Notes: a model not told the origin generated them from the sequence alone. 64,000 nt of DNA from Thermosynechococcus sp. NK55a (GCF_000505665.1 NC_023033.1:1826313-1890312), one strand, 5' to 3'; shown: positions 20,942-31,437, counted from the stretch's first letter. Numbers and translations: made by a program.

Positions 20942-22308
20942 AGAGATTTTGTTTGTCTCAATTGCAGGCGATCGCGGGCATCGTCGCCCAGTTGAATCGT
21001 CACATCCGATGCTAGCACACCCGTACTCTCCACCCGCACTTCTCCAAATCCCAGTAATAACTGCACTCGACGCGCTGCTGCCAAGTCCCCCTGCTGAGCA
21101 ATGATCCGCGTAATCGGAATCGGTTGGGGGAATGGCTCCGCTACCAAGGGATAGGGGTAACCAGCGGTTGCCAGTTGCTCACTCAGATGCGTGACTAATG
21201 ATTCTGGCAGGGTAGTATTTTGAATGGCAATCTGCACTTGGGCAGGGGAGGTCAAACCCGTCTCGCGCGGATCAGCAGTAGGGGTGTCACGGAAATACTG
21301 ATCCGTTAGCCAAGCAATCCGTTGGTAATTGGGCAACCAATAGCTCACTGCCACTTCATCAGTGTTGCCATTAAAGTTCCCCGGCAGCAGCAGAAACTGC
21401 ACCCGCGATCGCGGCAAGCTGGTAAGGAATTGACCCAGGCTCATCAGTTCTCCAACTGTTAGATTCGTATCCAAGTTTTCGCGGATAATACTGAGAATTT
21501 GGGGAGTACGGGCAAGGGTTTCCGGGCGAGCCGTTTGCTCCATCAATGCCCGCAAAAACATCTGTTGTCGCTGCACACGGCCAATATCGCCAAGGGCATC
21601 ATAGCGAAAGCGCAGAAATTGCAGGGCTTGATTGCCATTCAGGTGTTGTCGTCCGGCTTGCAAATCAATATGGAGGTGCTGACTGTCATCGCGATAGCGC
21701 ATAGCTATGGGCACATCCAGGGTCACACCCCCAAGGGTGTCAATGAGTTTCTCGATTCCTTGAACATTAATGCGCAAATAGCGATCGATGGGCACATCTC
21801 CCAACAGCTCACTGACGGTTGCTGCCGCCAACGCTGGTCCCCCAAGGGCATTGGCTTCGTTGATTTTGGCATCCCCGCGGCCGGGAATAAAGGTCAGCGT
21901 ATCGCGGGGAATTGATAGTATCACTAAACGTTGCTGCACTGGGTCAAAGCGCACCAGTAGAAGTGAGTCCGATAGCCCCTCAACGGAATTAACTAGGGCA
22001 TGGTAGGTCAGGTTGGGGTCGGGGGGGTGATCTAAGTCGGAAGTTAAGACCTTAGAGCCAATGAGCAATAAATTTAGCGGCTGATGGAGCCTTGCCCCTG
22101 TCCAGCGATCGCCCCGTTGAAACGCCTGCCACTCCTGACTGCTGAGTGATCGCTGCATGAGCGGTGTGCTCTGACTGAGTAGCCCCCAGAGTGCCCCTAG
22201 GCTGCCGGAGATCAAGGCCACCCCTAGCCACAACACCAGTCGCCAAAATAGGACCCCTTCTTCAGGCGGAGCCGGTTGTCGTTGGCGTTGCCATCGAATA
22301 AACACCAT
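20938..22308 (-). CDS. LytR-CpsA-Psr (LCP) family protein
   Basis: A 456-residue protein with a membrane helix near residues 25-45 (FWRLVLWLGVALISGSLGAL) and an extracytoplasmic LCP domain. Typical motifs are NLLLIGSKVL, DSLLLVRFDP, ILSIPRDTLTFIPG, KINEANALGG, and LQFLRFRYDALGDIGRVQRQQ, which supply the Asp/Arg residues that bind pyrophosphate and metal. A C-terminal LytR_C-like domain follows (IAIQNTTLPESLVTHLSEQL). LCP enzymes attach glycopolymers to peptidoglycan or act on polyprenyl-linked glycans. Translation is probably coupled with the ROK kinase gene. The 199 bases upstream separate it from divergent obgE. Confidence 0.9.
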   Translation of the reverse strand: MVFIRWQRQRQPAPPEEGVLFWRLVLWLGVALISGSLGALWGLLSQSTPLMQRSLSSQEWQAFQRGDRWTGARLHQPLNLLLIGSKVLTSDLDHPPDPNLTYHALVNSVEGLSDSLLLVRFDPVQQRLVILSIPRDTLTFIPGRGDAKINEANALGGPALAAATVSELLGDVPIDRYLRINVQGIEKLIDTLGGVTLDVPIAMRYRDDSQHLHIDLQAGRQHLNGNQALQFLRFRYDALGDIGRVQRQQMFLRALMEQTARPETLARTPQILSIIRENLDTNLTVGELMSLGQFLTSLPRSRVQFLLLPGNFNGNTDEVAVSYWLPNYQRIAWLTDQYFRDTPTADPRETGLTSPAQVQIAIQNTTLPESLVTHLSEQLATAGYPYPLVAEPFPQPIPITRIIAQQGDLAAARRVQLLLGFGEVRVESTGVLASDVTIQLGDDARDRLQLRQTKSL

Positions 22309-22456
22309 TGCCTCGCCACCCTAAAATTCCCTTAAGCCTACCATGTTGCTCTTTTCTCCTAGGACATTCATCAAGGGTCTTCGATAGGGAGTTTCATCCT
22401 TGGGCGTCTATGTCGTCCTCATAAAAAGAACTATCAACAAGTTGGCAGCATACAAT

Positions 22457-22478
22457 ACTCAAATATGACTCAAATATC
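22457..22478. repeat. 11-bp tandem pair upstream of obgE
   Basis: ACTCAAATATG is followed directly by ACTCAAATATC (10 of 11 identical), 29 bases before the obgE start. Confidence 0.7.
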
Positions 22479-22507
22479 CAACCGATCAGGAACTGATTGC
22501 GGCCAAC

Positions 22508-23518
22508 ATGCAATTTATTGACCTTGCAGAAATTCACGTCAAAGCCGGCAAAGGGGGTGACGGCATTATTGCCTTTCGCCGTGAAAAGTATGTGCCTGCA
22601 GGGGGGCCATCGGGGGGCAATGGCGGCAATGGCGGCTCGGTGATTCTCAAGGCAGTCTCCAATTTACAAACGCTGCTGGACTTTCGCTATGCCCATGTTT
22701 TCAAGGCCGAAAATGGCCAACGGGGCGGACCGAATAACCGTACCGGTGCCTGTGGTGCGGATTTAGTGATTGAGGTGCCCTGCGGCACAATGGTCTGGGA
22801 TTCGCAAACCGGGGAATTGCTGGGAGACTTGACTACCCCCGGTCAAACGCTGCTGGTGGCTAAGGGAGGCAAAGGGGGGTTAGGGAATAAGCACTTCCTC
22901 AGCAATCATCAGCGGGCACCAGACTATGCCCTACCGGGCTTGGAGGGGGAAGAGCGGCATCTACGGCTAGAACTGAAGCTACTGGCCGAAGTGGGCATTA
23001 TTGGCCTGCCTAATGCGGGCAAGTCCACACTGATTTCAGTACTGTCAGCAGCGCGACCCAAAATTGCTGATTATCCCTTTACAACCTTGGTGCCCAATTT
23101 AGGAGTTGTCCGCCAACCCAATGGCGATGGAACTGTATTTGCCGATATTCCGGGTCTGATTGCCGGTGCCCATGCTGGGCTGGGGTTGGGGCATGAGTTT
23201 CTCCGTCATATTGAGCGCACCCGTCTGCTGCTGCATTTGATTGATGCCACGGCTGAGGATGTGGTGGCTGCCTACCAAACGATTCGCGATGAGTTGGTGG
23301 CCTACGGGCACGGCTTGGGCGATCGCCCCCAAATCGTAGCTTTGAATAAAATTGATGCCCTAGATGCCTCGCAAATCACGACTATTCAGGAGACCCTCGC
23401 TGCCTACGTGGGTCAACGGGTTTTTGCCATCTCGGCGGTAGCTCGTCAGGGGTTAGAGCCTCTCTTAGAGGCTGTTTGGCAGGAACTGGGGGTCAGCGTT
23501 GCCCATCAGTATTCTTGA
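22508..23518 (+). CDS. obgE: GTPase ObgE/CgtA
   Basis: A 336-residue Obg GTPase that acts in 50S ribosome assembly and stringent or stress responses. The glycine-rich Obg domain fills residues 1-158 ([44 protein letters not shown]). The G domain follows, with G1 GLPNAGKST near residue 165, switch [14 protein letters not shown]3 [10 protein letters not shown] near 212 and G4 NKID near 281. There is no C-terminal OCT domain, as is common in cyanobacteria. The ATG at 22508 gives the canonical start ([14 protein letters not shown]). Confidence 0.97.
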   Translation: MQFIDLAEIHVKAGKGGDGIIAFRREKYVPAGGPSGGNGGNGGSVILKAVSNLQTLLDFRYAHVFKAENGQRGGPNNRTGACGADLVIEVPCGTMVWDSQTGELLGDLTTPGQTLLVAKGGKGGLGNKHFLSNHQRAPDYALPGLEGEERHLRLELKLLAEVGIIGLPNAGKSTLISVLSAARPKIADYPFTTLVPNLGVVRQPNGDGTVFADIPGLIAGAHAGLGLGHEFLRHIERTRLLLHLIDATAEDVVAAYQTIRDELVAYGHGLGDRPQIVALNKIDALDASQITTIQETLAAYVGQRVFAISAVARQGLEPLLEAVWQELGVSVAHQYS

Positions 23519-23556
23519 TTGCGACGGGTGCTGTTGAGGAACTACCAAGGAAAAAA

Positions 23557-26079
23557 ATGAACACCAGAGGATGCCTTGTCTCGGGTGCGATCGCCCTTGG
23601 CAGTAGTCTGATTTTGGGGCTGTGGGTTCCAACTCTAGCCCAGCCATCCCCCCAGCAATTTGAGGAACTTGCCACTCAAATTGATCAACTGCGGGAACAA
23701 GGCAATATGCAGGCTGCTATCTCCCTAGCAGAGCGCTTTGTGACCCTCGTGGAAAACACCCTAGGCCCCAACCATACCTTTTTGGCAGCGAGTCTCAACC
23801 AGTTGGCAAAGCTCCATGTTGACCAAGGAAATTATGCAGCAGCACTCCCCCTCTATCAGCGGGCATTGGCTATCTATGAGCGGGCGGGGGGGTCAGATCA
23901 ACTGGAGGTGGCTGCAACACTAAATAACTTGGCCAATCTCTACCGTGCCCAAGGGAACCATGATGCTGCGTTGCCAGTGTTTCAGCGGGCATTGGCGATC
24001 GCCGAAAAGACCCGAGGATTAAATCATCCTGAGGTGGCGATCATCCTCAATAACATGGCTCTCCTCTACACTGAGCAAAAAAAGACTGCAGCCGCTCTGC
24101 CCTTATATCAACGCGCCCTCAGGATCGTGGAGTCAACCCTTGGGGAGAAAAGTCCCTATGTGGCAACAACGCTGAACAACCTTGCAGGCCTGTATCGACA
24201 GCAAAAGAATTACGCCGCCGCCTTGCCCTTGTACCAACGGGCCCTGCAGATTCGCCAACAAACGTTGCCCCCAGGTCACCCCGATATTGCGGCTAGCTTG
24301 AATAATTTAGCCACGCTCTATTTTGATCAGCGCAACTATGCAGCAGCACTCCCCCTCTATCAACGCACACTAGCGATCGCCGAATCCCGCCTAGGGCACA
24401 ACCATCCCAATACTGCCCTTGCCCTGAGTAACCTTGCTGCTGTCTATTGGCAACAGGGCAATCTTACCCAAACCCTTGCCCTGCTGCAAAACGTACAGGA
24501 GGTTGAGGAAAAGAACCTCAGTGAAAATCTGATCGTGGGTTCCGAGGATTACAAGCGCAATTATTTGGCAACATTTCAAGACAGTACCAATGCCATTCTC
24601 ACACTCCATCTCCAGCATCTGCCCCGGCACCCTGAGGCCACTGCCCTTGCTCTGACAACCATTCTGCGCCGCAAGGGGCGGTTACTCGATTTTTTCAGTC
24701 AAAACCAAGCACGCCTGCAACGGCAACTAGCGGCTCCAGATCAAGCGAAGCTTGAGCAGCTGACCAAACTGCGCACAGCCATTGCCAAACTCGTCTTTGC
24801 TTCGGCAGCGCCAGCAGCTTTCTCCCAACTGCAGCAGCTTGAAACCCAAGCCAGTCAACTGGAAGCCGAACTGAGTCTGCGCAGTGCTAGCTTTCGCGAG
24901 CTCACTCAACCCGTAACCATCGCTGCGGTTCAACGGTTGATTCCGGCCAATGCCGCTTTGCTCGAGTTTATTCGCTATCGACCCTACGACTTGCGCACAC
25001 AGAACTTTGGTGAGCCGCGCTATGGCGTCTATGTATTGCGTCCTAGAGGTCAACCCCTCGGAAAAGATCTGGGCACTGCTGCTGAAATTGATGCCCAAGT
25101 ACGCCAGAGCCGTTTCCGTTTGGCTGACCCGCGTTTACCCAAGGTTGAAGTTCAACAGGCGGCTCAAGCTCTTGCTGAGCAGGTGATTACTCCCATTCGT
25201 CCCTGGCTTGGCAATGCAACTCATTTGCTCATTGCGCCGGATGGGGAGTTGAATACTATTCCCTTTCAGGCGCTTGTGGATGCCCAAGGGCGCTATCTGG
25301 TGGAATCCTATTTGATTACATTGCTGACCTCTGGGCGCGAACTTCTGCGCTTCCAATCCCGATCTGTAACTGCTAATACCCCTTTGATTATTGCTGACCC
25401 AAGTTTTGATCGCTCCTTTGGAAATGCCTCTTCATCAACGATGCACTCCCTTGATTGGCGGAGTTTGACTTTTACTCCCCTACCGGGGACAGCGGAGGAA
25501 GCGCAAGCCCTGAGGGCGCTCCTTCCCCAAGCCCAAGTGTTACTCCAAGCTGCGGCCACCGAAACAGCGGTTAAAGCTGCAAATTCCCCTAAAATTCTCC
25601 ACTTGGCTACTCACGGCTTCTTTCTAGCTTCTTCGGGGAACAAAGGCATCCTTGAAAACCCCCTCCTGCGATCGGGGTTGGTTTTGGCGGCATCTAACGC
25701 ACGCCAGAGTGGCTCAGAGGGTGATGATGGCTTCCTGACTGCCTTGGAAGTAACCAGCATGAATCTCAGTGGCACAGAGTTAGTCGTGTTATCCGCCTGT
25801 GATACGGGGCGAGGGGAGGTGGTGAATGGGGAGGGGGTCTATGGGTTGCGGCGAGCGTTTACATTGGCTGGGGCGCGATCGCAGGTGAGTACCCTGTGGA
25901 AAGTGGATGATCGAGTAACCCGCGATATGATGATAGCCTTTTACCAAAACCTGCACCGAGGCATGGGGCGAACAGAAGCCCTGCGGCAAGTCCAGCTTCA
26001 GCGACTCAAGGAGGAATCTCCCTACTATTGGGCAGCGTTTGTGTCCAGTGGTGATTGGTCTCCCTTAGCATTGCCCTGA
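23557..26079 (+). CDS. Exported TPR-CHAT protease-like protein
   Basis: An 840-residue protein with a signal peptide (MNTRGCLVSGAIALGSSLIL...TLAQ). Residues about 55-330 hold six or seven kinesin-light-chain-type TPRs of 42 residues (AAALPLYQRALAI, HP, LNNLA.LY). A coiled linker follows. The C-terminal CHAT domain (about 520-840) has the caspase-like dyad: His in LHLATHGFFL and Cys in VVLSACDTGRGE, plus GEGVYGLRRAFTLAGAR and a STLWKVDD end. CHAT proteins are cysteine peptidases related to caspases and separase. The substrate is unknown; the signal peptide points to the periplasm. I chose ATG 23557 (after AAGG) because it starts the signal peptide. The stop overlaps the next start as TGATG. 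Confidence 0.9.
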   Translation: MNTRGCLVSGAIALGSSLILGLWVPTLAQPSPQQFEELATQIDQLREQGNMQAAISLAERFVTLVENTLGPNHTFLAASLNQLAKLHVDQGNYAAALPLYQRALAIYERAGGSDQLEVAATLNNLANLYRAQGNHDAALPVFQRALAIAEKTRGLNHPEVAIILNNMALLYTEQKKTAAALPLYQRALRIVESTLGEKSPYVATTLNNLAGLYRQQKNYAAALPLYQRALQIRQQTLPPGHPDIAASLNNLATLYFDQRNYAAALPLYQRTLAIAESRLGHNHPNTALALSNLAAVYWQQGNLTQTLALLQNVQEVEEKNLSENLIVGSEDYKRNYLATFQDSTNAILTLHLQHLPRHPEATALALTTILRRKGRLLDFFSQNQARLQRQLAAPDQAKLEQLTKLRTAIAKLVFASAAPAAFSQLQQLETQASQLEAELSLRSASFRELTQPVTIAAVQRLIPANAALLEFIRYRPYDLRTQNFGEPRYGVYVLRPRGQPLGKDLGTAAEIDAQVRQSRFRLADPRLPKVEVQQAAQALAEQVITPIRPWLGNATHLLIAPDGELNTIPFQALVDAQGRYLVESYLITLLTSGRELLRFQSRSVTANTPLIIADPSFDRSFGNASSSTMHSLDWRSLTFTPLPGTAEEAQALRALLPQAQVLLQAAATETAVKAANSPKILHLATHGFFLASSGNKGILENPLLRSGLVLAASNARQSGSEGDDGFLTALEVTSMNLSGTELVVLSACDTGRGEVVNGEGVYGLRRAFTLAGARSQVSTLWKVDDRVTRDMMIAFYQNLHRGMGRTEALRQVQLQRLKEESPYYWAAFVSSGDWSPLALP

Positions 26080-27355
26080 TGACGATGGTTCGTGCGATTC
26101 AATACCGTCTAGCCCTGTGGTACGTAGGAGTAACGGCACTCCTGCTCCTCATTTTTGCGACGGGGTTCTTTTTTATGTGCGGGGAACGCTGATCGAGCGG
26201 ATTGATGACACCCTTAGCCACGTTGTGGAGGTGGTGAGCCGCTCCCTAATGATTGACACAGGCACAGCAGAAGCAATTGATTGGCAAACCAGTTTAGGCA
26301 GTAGTCCCATTGCGGCACTGGAGGAAGATCACATTGACCTTGAGGGGTTTACCCCAAATCAGGAGTTGGCTTGGAGCACGTTTTCAGAACCCCTTGATCT
26401 GCCTTTGCATCTGAGTCGGACGGCGCAAACGGTACAGGTGGGCGAGGATCGCTGGCTACGGCAGATGACGGTGCCCTTAGTCGTGGGCGATCGCCTACTG
26501 GGCTATTTGCGGGTTAGCCATCCTTGGTTCGAGGTGACGCAACCTAGTCAAGCCCTCCTCTGGGATCTCTTAGTCGGTATTACCATCACGCTGACACTGG
26601 TGAGTATTAGTGGCTGGTTTCTGTCACGGCTAGCCATTGCCCCCTTGCAGCAATCCTATGCCTATTTGAAGCAATTTACCGCCGATGCCTCCCATGAACT
26701 GCGTAACCCCGTGGCCCTGATTCAAACCAATGTCCAAGTTGCCTTAGCCACTGCGGATCCTGAAGCCCAACGGCAACAACTTCTGGTCATTGAACGCCTT
26801 AGTCGTCGCCTCAGCCGTTTGGTGGATGATTTGCTGTTTCTGGCTCGCCAAGATAGTGGCATGATTCCCCTGCAGGCCCAACCCTGCCACCTCGATGCGA
26901 TTCTTTTGGGGGTGATTGAGGAGCAGATGCCCCTGATTGAACAAAAGCACCTGCAACTGGAGTTGGAGCTGGCAGATCCCCAAACCTCAGAAGCGACAGC
27001 CTATCGCCTTTGGGGCAACCCCGATCATCTCAGTCGCTTGTTAACCAATATCCTCAGTAATGCCGTGCAATATACCCCTGCGGGTGGTCAGATTCAAGTG
27101 AGATTGGATCAACAGGGTAAATTTTACCGTGTGGTAATTGCCGATAATGGACCGGGGATTCCTGCCAGTGAACTGCCCCGCCTTTTTGATCGCTTTTATC
27201 GCCTTCAGGGCACAAAGTCCGAGGGAACGGGTTTAGGGCTGGCGATCGCCCAGTCTATTGTTCAGGCCCATCGAGGTCAGATTCAGGTTACTAGCGAAGT
27301 CGGTCAAGGGACCGGCTTTACGATTCTGCTGCCAACGGAAATAAAAGAAAGCTAG
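26079..27355 (+). pseudogene. Sensor histidine kinase, frameshifted near its first membrane helix
   Basis: The start ATG at 26079 overlaps the stop of the CHAT gene. Its frame gives MTMVRAIQYRLALWYVGV and a membrane helix, then goes out of frame at the G4 run at 26162-26165 and stops soon after. One added G gives TGVLFYVRGTLIERIDDTLS and continues to 27355, about 425 residues in total. The downstream part is a full kinase: periplasmic sensor, second membrane helix near residue 165, phospho-acceptor His in DASHELRNPV, N box LLTNILSNAVQYTP, DNGPGIP, FDRFYR and GTGLGLAIAQ. No response regulator is adjacent. The periplasmic loop beside a periplasmic CHAT protein suggests a functional link. The lesion may be a sequencing error. 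Confidence 0.85.
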
Positions 27356-27421
27356 ATCGCTGGTACGATCATCGCCAGAGTTATCCCCAAATCAGCCAAT
27401 TGGATTAGGATTGCCACCACT

Positions 27422-28987
27422 GTGGAAAAGAAATCCCGTTCGCTTGCCCACATTGCCACCATTGTTGCCGTTGCTACGCTGTTGAGTAAAGTCGCGGGAC
27501 TGGTTCGCCAGCAGGCGATCGCCGCCGAATTTGGTGTTGGCGCCGCAGTGGATGCCTACAGTTACGCCTATGTGATTCCGGGGTTTCTCTTTGTGCTCTT
27601 GGGGGGGATCAATGGCCCTTTCCACAGTTCGATCATCAGTGTGGTTCTCAAGCAACCCCCCGAAAAAGCCGCGCCCCTCGTGGAAACCATTACCACCGTT
27701 GTGGGCGCCCTATTGCTGGTGCTAACCGTCATTTTGATGGTGCTGGCGGATCCCTTAATTCAACTCATTGCCCCCGGCGCAAGTCCAGAGATTCAAGCCT
27801 TAGCCGCAGAGCAGTTTCGGATTATGGCCCCCTTGGCCGTACTCTCGGGTTTGATTGGGATTGGCTTTGGCACCCTCAATGCTGCCGATCAGTACTGGTT
27901 GCCTTCCATTAGTCCCCTGCTGTCTAGCTTGGCGGTAATCATTGGGATTTGGTTCTTTGCCGACGAATTTGGCCCCGCAGTGCTCGCTTGGGGAACCCTA
28001 GCGGGGGGGGTGCTGCAATGGCTTGTACAAATTCCTGCCCAATGGAAAGCTGGCATGGGCACATTGCGATTACGTTTTGATCTCAATCGTCCTGAGGTGC
28101 GGGAGTTAATTCAACTCATGGGGCCTGCCACTCTGTCTTCAGGAATGCTTTTGATCAGCGTTTATATCAGTCTCTTCTTTGCTTCCCAGTTGCCTGTGGG
28201 TGCTGCGTCGGCCTTGAGTTACTCCCAACTCCTATTTCTGACGCCCTTGGGGATTCTCTCCAATGTGATCCTTGTGCCCTATATGCCCATTTTTTCAAAG
28301 TTGGCACAGCCAGAACACTGGCCGCATCTTAAGGAACGCATTCGCCAGAGCTTGGTACTCACTGCCTTGAGTATGATGCCCCTCGGTGGCATGATGGCGG
28401 CTTTGGCATTGCCGGCAGTGCGGGTGGTCTATGAGCGGCGGGCCTTTGATTTTCAGGCCTCCCAATTGGTGGCGGCGCTCCTGCTGGTCTATGCCATTGG
28501 CATGTTTTTCTACCTTGCCCGCGATGTGATTGTGCGGGTCTTTTACGCCCTTGAGGATGGTCGCACCCCCCTGCAGATCACTCTCTGGGGGCTGGGTGTC
28601 AATGCCCTGTTTTGCTTTTTCTTTACCCAAGCCTTTGGCGCCGTCGGCCTTGCAATGGCGACAGTGGGGGTGAATACGGTATCGTTTATTGCCCTGACTT
28701 GGATTTTGCACCGCCGTTTGGAGGGACTACCTTGGGGGGAGTTGATTGTGCCTTTGCTGGGAATTGCTCTAGCCAGTGTTCTCGCTGGGGGGGCAGGTTG
28801 GGGTACCCTCAAAGGACTGGAATTGCTCTGGGGGCGCGAAGGTTTGGGGGTACAACTGTTGCAGCTGGCGATCGCAACCGGCGTCGGCCTGATCGTTTTT
28901 GCAGCGGCTATCTCGCCCCTGAATCTGCCAGAGCTGGAGTTTTTTCTAAGTAAAGTGCGGCGGTTTTTGCCCAAGCGATACCAGTAA
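27422..28987 (+). CDS. murJ: Lipid II flippase MurJ
   Basis: A 521-residue polytopic membrane protein of the MurJ/MviN family, starting at GTG. The N-terminal helix contains the conserved LLSKVAGLVRQQAIAAEFGVG, and the protein has about 14 hydrophobic segments through to GVGLIVFAAAISPL. MurJ moves lipid-linked peptidoglycan precursor across the inner membrane. It follows the histidine kinase after 66 bases and precedes dnaN. I saw no defect in it. Confidence 0.95.
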   Translation: MEKKSRSLAHIATIVAVATLLSKVAGLVRQQAIAAEFGVGAAVDAYSYAYVIPGFLFVLLGGINGPFHSSIISVVLKQPPEKAAPLVETITTVVGALLLVLTVILMVLADPLIQLIAPGASPEIQALAAEQFRIMAPLAVLSGLIGIGFGTLNAADQYWLPSISPLLSSLAVIIGIWFFADEFGPAVLAWGTLAGGVLQWLVQIPAQWKAGMGTLRLRFDLNRPEVRELIQLMGPATLSSGMLLISVYISLFFASQLPVGAASALSYSQLLFLTPLGILSNVILVPYMPIFSKLAQPEHWPHLKERIRQSLVLTALSMMPLGGMMAALALPAVRVVYERRAFDFQASQLVAALLLVYAIGMFFYLARDVIVRVFYALEDGRTPLQITLWGLGVNALFCFFFTQAFGAVGLAMATVGVNTVSFIALTWILHRRLEGLPWGELIVPLLGIALASVLAGGAGWGTLKGLELLWGREGLGVQLLQLAIATGVGLIVFAAAISPLNLPELEFFLSKVRRFLPKRYQ

Positions 28988-29074
28988 TCGGTTGCCATAG
29001 TATGCTAGTAAATCGGCCAATGACAAGCAGCGTTTTTGCGCTTCATTCCATCTGCCTCGGCCGTGGAGTACACC

Positions 29075-30184
29075 ATGAAAGTTGTTTGTTCACAATCGAT
29101 TCTCAATAGTAAACTGGCCCCCCTGAGTCGTGTTGCTCCTAGCAATCCGTCGCACCCGATTTTGGCAAATATTCTTCTGCAAGCTGAGGGTGGCCGCCTC
29201 GGACTCTCCGTTTTTGATCTCAGTCTGGGGATGCAAATCTGGCTCGATGCAGAGGTGAAGGTGCCGGGGGCGATTACCGTTTCCGCCAAGCTCTTTAGTG
29301 AGATGGTGTCGCGGATGCCCAATCGCGATATTGAGATTACGGCGGAAGATACGCGAGTGATCCTTGACTATGGCAGTGGTTTCTTTGAGATTCAGGGGAT
29401 GAGTGCTGAGGAATTTCCTGCGTTGCCCACGTTAGAGGATGTGACGCCCGTTACTTTAACCGCAGAGGCATTGCGGCGAGGACTTCAGGGGAGCTTGTTT
29501 GCGGCCAGCACTGATGAAACCAAGCAAATTCTCACCGGCTTGCACGTGACCTTTGAGGTCGATTGCCTTGAGTTTGCGGCTACCGATGGCCACCGCCTTG
29601 CCGTTACCGTAACTGAACAGCCTGTTCCTGACGCTCTCTCGCCGATTACGATTCCAGCAAAATCCCTCAAAGATCTAGAGCGGCTGATGGCGAAACAAGA
29701 TGGGGATGTGGCACTCCGCTGTGACCCCGCCCAGGTGGTGTTTGACATTGGCAATGATGCTCGCATCACCAGCCGTCTGCTGGAGGGCCAGTACCCCAAC
29801 TACCGCCAACTGATTCCGAAAACCTTTGCTCGCCAAGTCACGGTTGAGCGATCGGCGTTGGCAGATGCCCTAGAACGGGTGGCGATTCTTGCGGCTCAAA
29901 GGAATAATGTTGTCAAAATCAACATTGATACTGAGGCTCAAGAACTCAAACTCTCCGCTGAGGCTCCGCAATTGGGAAGTGGTGAGGAGAAGGTGCCGGC
30001 TCAAATTTCTGGGGAGTCAATGGAGGTGGCCTTCAACGTCAAATACCTCCTTGAAGGACTGAAGGTGATGAATAGTTCCCATGTGCAACTTCAGCTGAAT
30101 GGCGAAACCCAGCCCGCGATTCTCCTCCCCCTTGGGTCAGCCCAGATGAAATACTTGGTGATGCCAATTCAAATTCGTGCTTAG
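29075..30184 (+). CDS. dnaN: DNA polymerase III beta subunit (sliding clamp)
   Basis: A 369-residue sliding clamp with three homologous domains (about residues 1-120, 125-245, 246-369). The start ATG at 29075 (MKVVCSQSILNSKLAPLSRVA) is preceded by GGAG with six bases spacing; an earlier frame start at 29036 adds 13 residues not expected in the family. Other motifs are LPTLEDV, TGLHVTF, TDGHRLAV, GQYPNYRQLIPKTF and the C-terminal YLVMPIQIRA. No dnaA or recF lies next to it, as is usual in cyanobacteria. It is convergent with the CPP1-like gene and overlaps it by four bases. Confidence 0.97.
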   Translation: MKVVCSQSILNSKLAPLSRVAPSNPSHPILANILLQAEGGRLGLSVFDLSLGMQIWLDAEVKVPGAITVSAKLFSEMVSRMPNRDIEITAEDTRVILDYGSGFFEIQGMSAEEFPALPTLEDVTPVTLTAEALRRGLQGSLFAASTDETKQILTGLHVTFEVDCLEFAATDGHRLAVTVTEQPVPDALSPITIPAKSLKDLERLMAKQDGDVALRCDPAQVVFDIGNDARITSRLLEGQYPNYRQLIPKTFARQVTVERSALADALERVAILAAQRNNVVKINIDTEAQELKLSAEAPQLGSGEEKVPAQISGESMEVAFNVKYLLEGLKVMNSSHVQLQLNGETQPAILLPLGSAQMKYLVMPIQIRA

Positions 30185-30813
30185 CGCAGGAAGTTGCTGG
30201 TGAACCAAAAGGTGACAAAAACGCCAATACCCACCAGTTGATCCACGCTAAGGAAGACCCCCGGCAGCCCAAGCTGATAGATGCCCACGGCGATCACCGC
30301 CCCCAAGATCAGGGCAAGGAGGGTGATTAAAAAGGCGCGGCCAAGGCGCTTTTCCTTGCGTTGCAGCCACACTAAGTTAAAGCCAACCCCCAGCGACAGC
30401 ACCAATGCCAAGGTGTCGGGATTGGCCTGAGCCAGCCCGATTGCCATCAGAACAGCATAGACGGTTGAGGTAATGGCGATACCCCGCAGGTTGGGGGTGT
30501 CCAACTGTTGCTGCCACCACTGAAGGGCGGGATGATTGGCAATGCGATTTAGCTTCGCTGGCGCCGGTTCATTGAGTTGCTCAGCATAGCGAATGCGCTC
30601 AGGCACTTTGATTTTGCCCTCTTGGCGTTGCCGCAGCCGATCCATCAAAATTGCATCGTAGGCTGCTTCAATTTCGGTGCGCTGCCGTTCATCCCCCGGA
30701 TGAGCCGCTAATAGCGCATCCCGTGCTTCTTTAATCTGCTCGAAAGAAGCGTCTTCCGGCACTTGCAGCTTTTCGTAGGGGTTATCACTCATGGCAAATT
30801 GATCTTTGTTCAT
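30181..30813 (-). CDS. CPP1-like / J-domain-like membrane protein
   Basis: A protein of 210 residues at maximum (start at 30813; an alternative ATG at 30792 gives MSDNPYEKLQVPEDASFEQI). The first about 65 residues resemble a J-domain without the HPD motif (the loop reads AAHPGDERQ). Four hydrophobic helices follow (GIAITSTVYAVLMAIGLAQ, LALVLSLGVGFNLVWL, AFLITLLALILGAVIAVGIY, LVGIGVFVTFWFTSNFL). This is the layout of CPP1, which in plants stabilises light-dependent protochlorophyllide reductase. Its presence about 600 bp from the dark-operative reductase genes chlL/chlN is suggestive but not proof of function. Confidence 0.82.
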   Translation of the reverse strand: MNKDQFAMSDNPYEKLQVPEDASFEQIKEARDALLAAHPGDERQRTEIEAAYDAILMDRLRQRQEGKIKVPERIRYAEQLNEPAPAKLNRIANHPALQWWQQQLDTPNLRGIAITSTVYAVLMAIGLAQANPDTLALVLSLGVGFNLVWLQRKEKRLGRAFLITLLALILGAVIAVGIYQLGLPGVFLSVDQLVGIGVFVTFWFTSNFLR

Positions 30814-31437
30814 TGGCCATTCTTACGGGCAGTATCAACAGCGGGCTGAAGGCTACCCTACAGCTTTTTCGTAACGATGCCGTACCTTCCCAAGGAGCTT
30901 ATCTTGCTCGTTTAGATGGATGGCAGAGAAAAAAAACTGCAGCGCGATCGCCTTCCCTCAAATTCTAGCGAGTTCCTAGGAAAAACGAGAGAAAGTGGCG
31001 ATTAAAGGGATGCAACCCCTTAAATGTAACAAATAATTTACTTTTGAGATTTTTAATTATTCTTTACAACGATGCGGGCGATCGCCCCCCAGGAGAACAG
31101 TTTCTTGTTGCAGATTTCCTTTGGCGCGATCGCGAGGCAGACAAACGTTAGCGTTGGGTTCAGTTGGTCAGGGGATGACTTGGGGAGGGGGAACTTTTGT
31201 ATTTTTGTTTAACTTAAAAACAAAATTAACAGCAAAAACACGAAAACTAGTTTCTTAAAGAATGACTGCTTGTCTGAGAGACTTAGAGAGCTTGAAAAAT
31301 TTTTTACTGATCCTCAAGGAAGCTGGAATTTTATTACAAAAAATAATTTTCTTGACCGCTGCGGCTTCTGGCGATCGCTGGCGGACAATAGCAGTTAGGT
31401 CATCGTGTCGCTCCATTACCTAGGAGGCAAGCTCAAC
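30814..31437. other. Long AT-rich intergenic region upstream of chlL
   Basis: These 624 bases separate divergent CPP1-like and chlL genes and hold no supported ORF. The region contains HIP1-type octamers near 31080, 31130 and 31370 and several A/T runs around 31200-31250. A long untranslated leader or an unannotated small RNA for chlL is possible; I see no strong hairpin to support one. Confidence 0.6.

Noticed and set aside
30814-31437. Possible small protein gene in the chlL leader
   Set aside because: Frames are short and have no ribosome-binding site or recognisable product.
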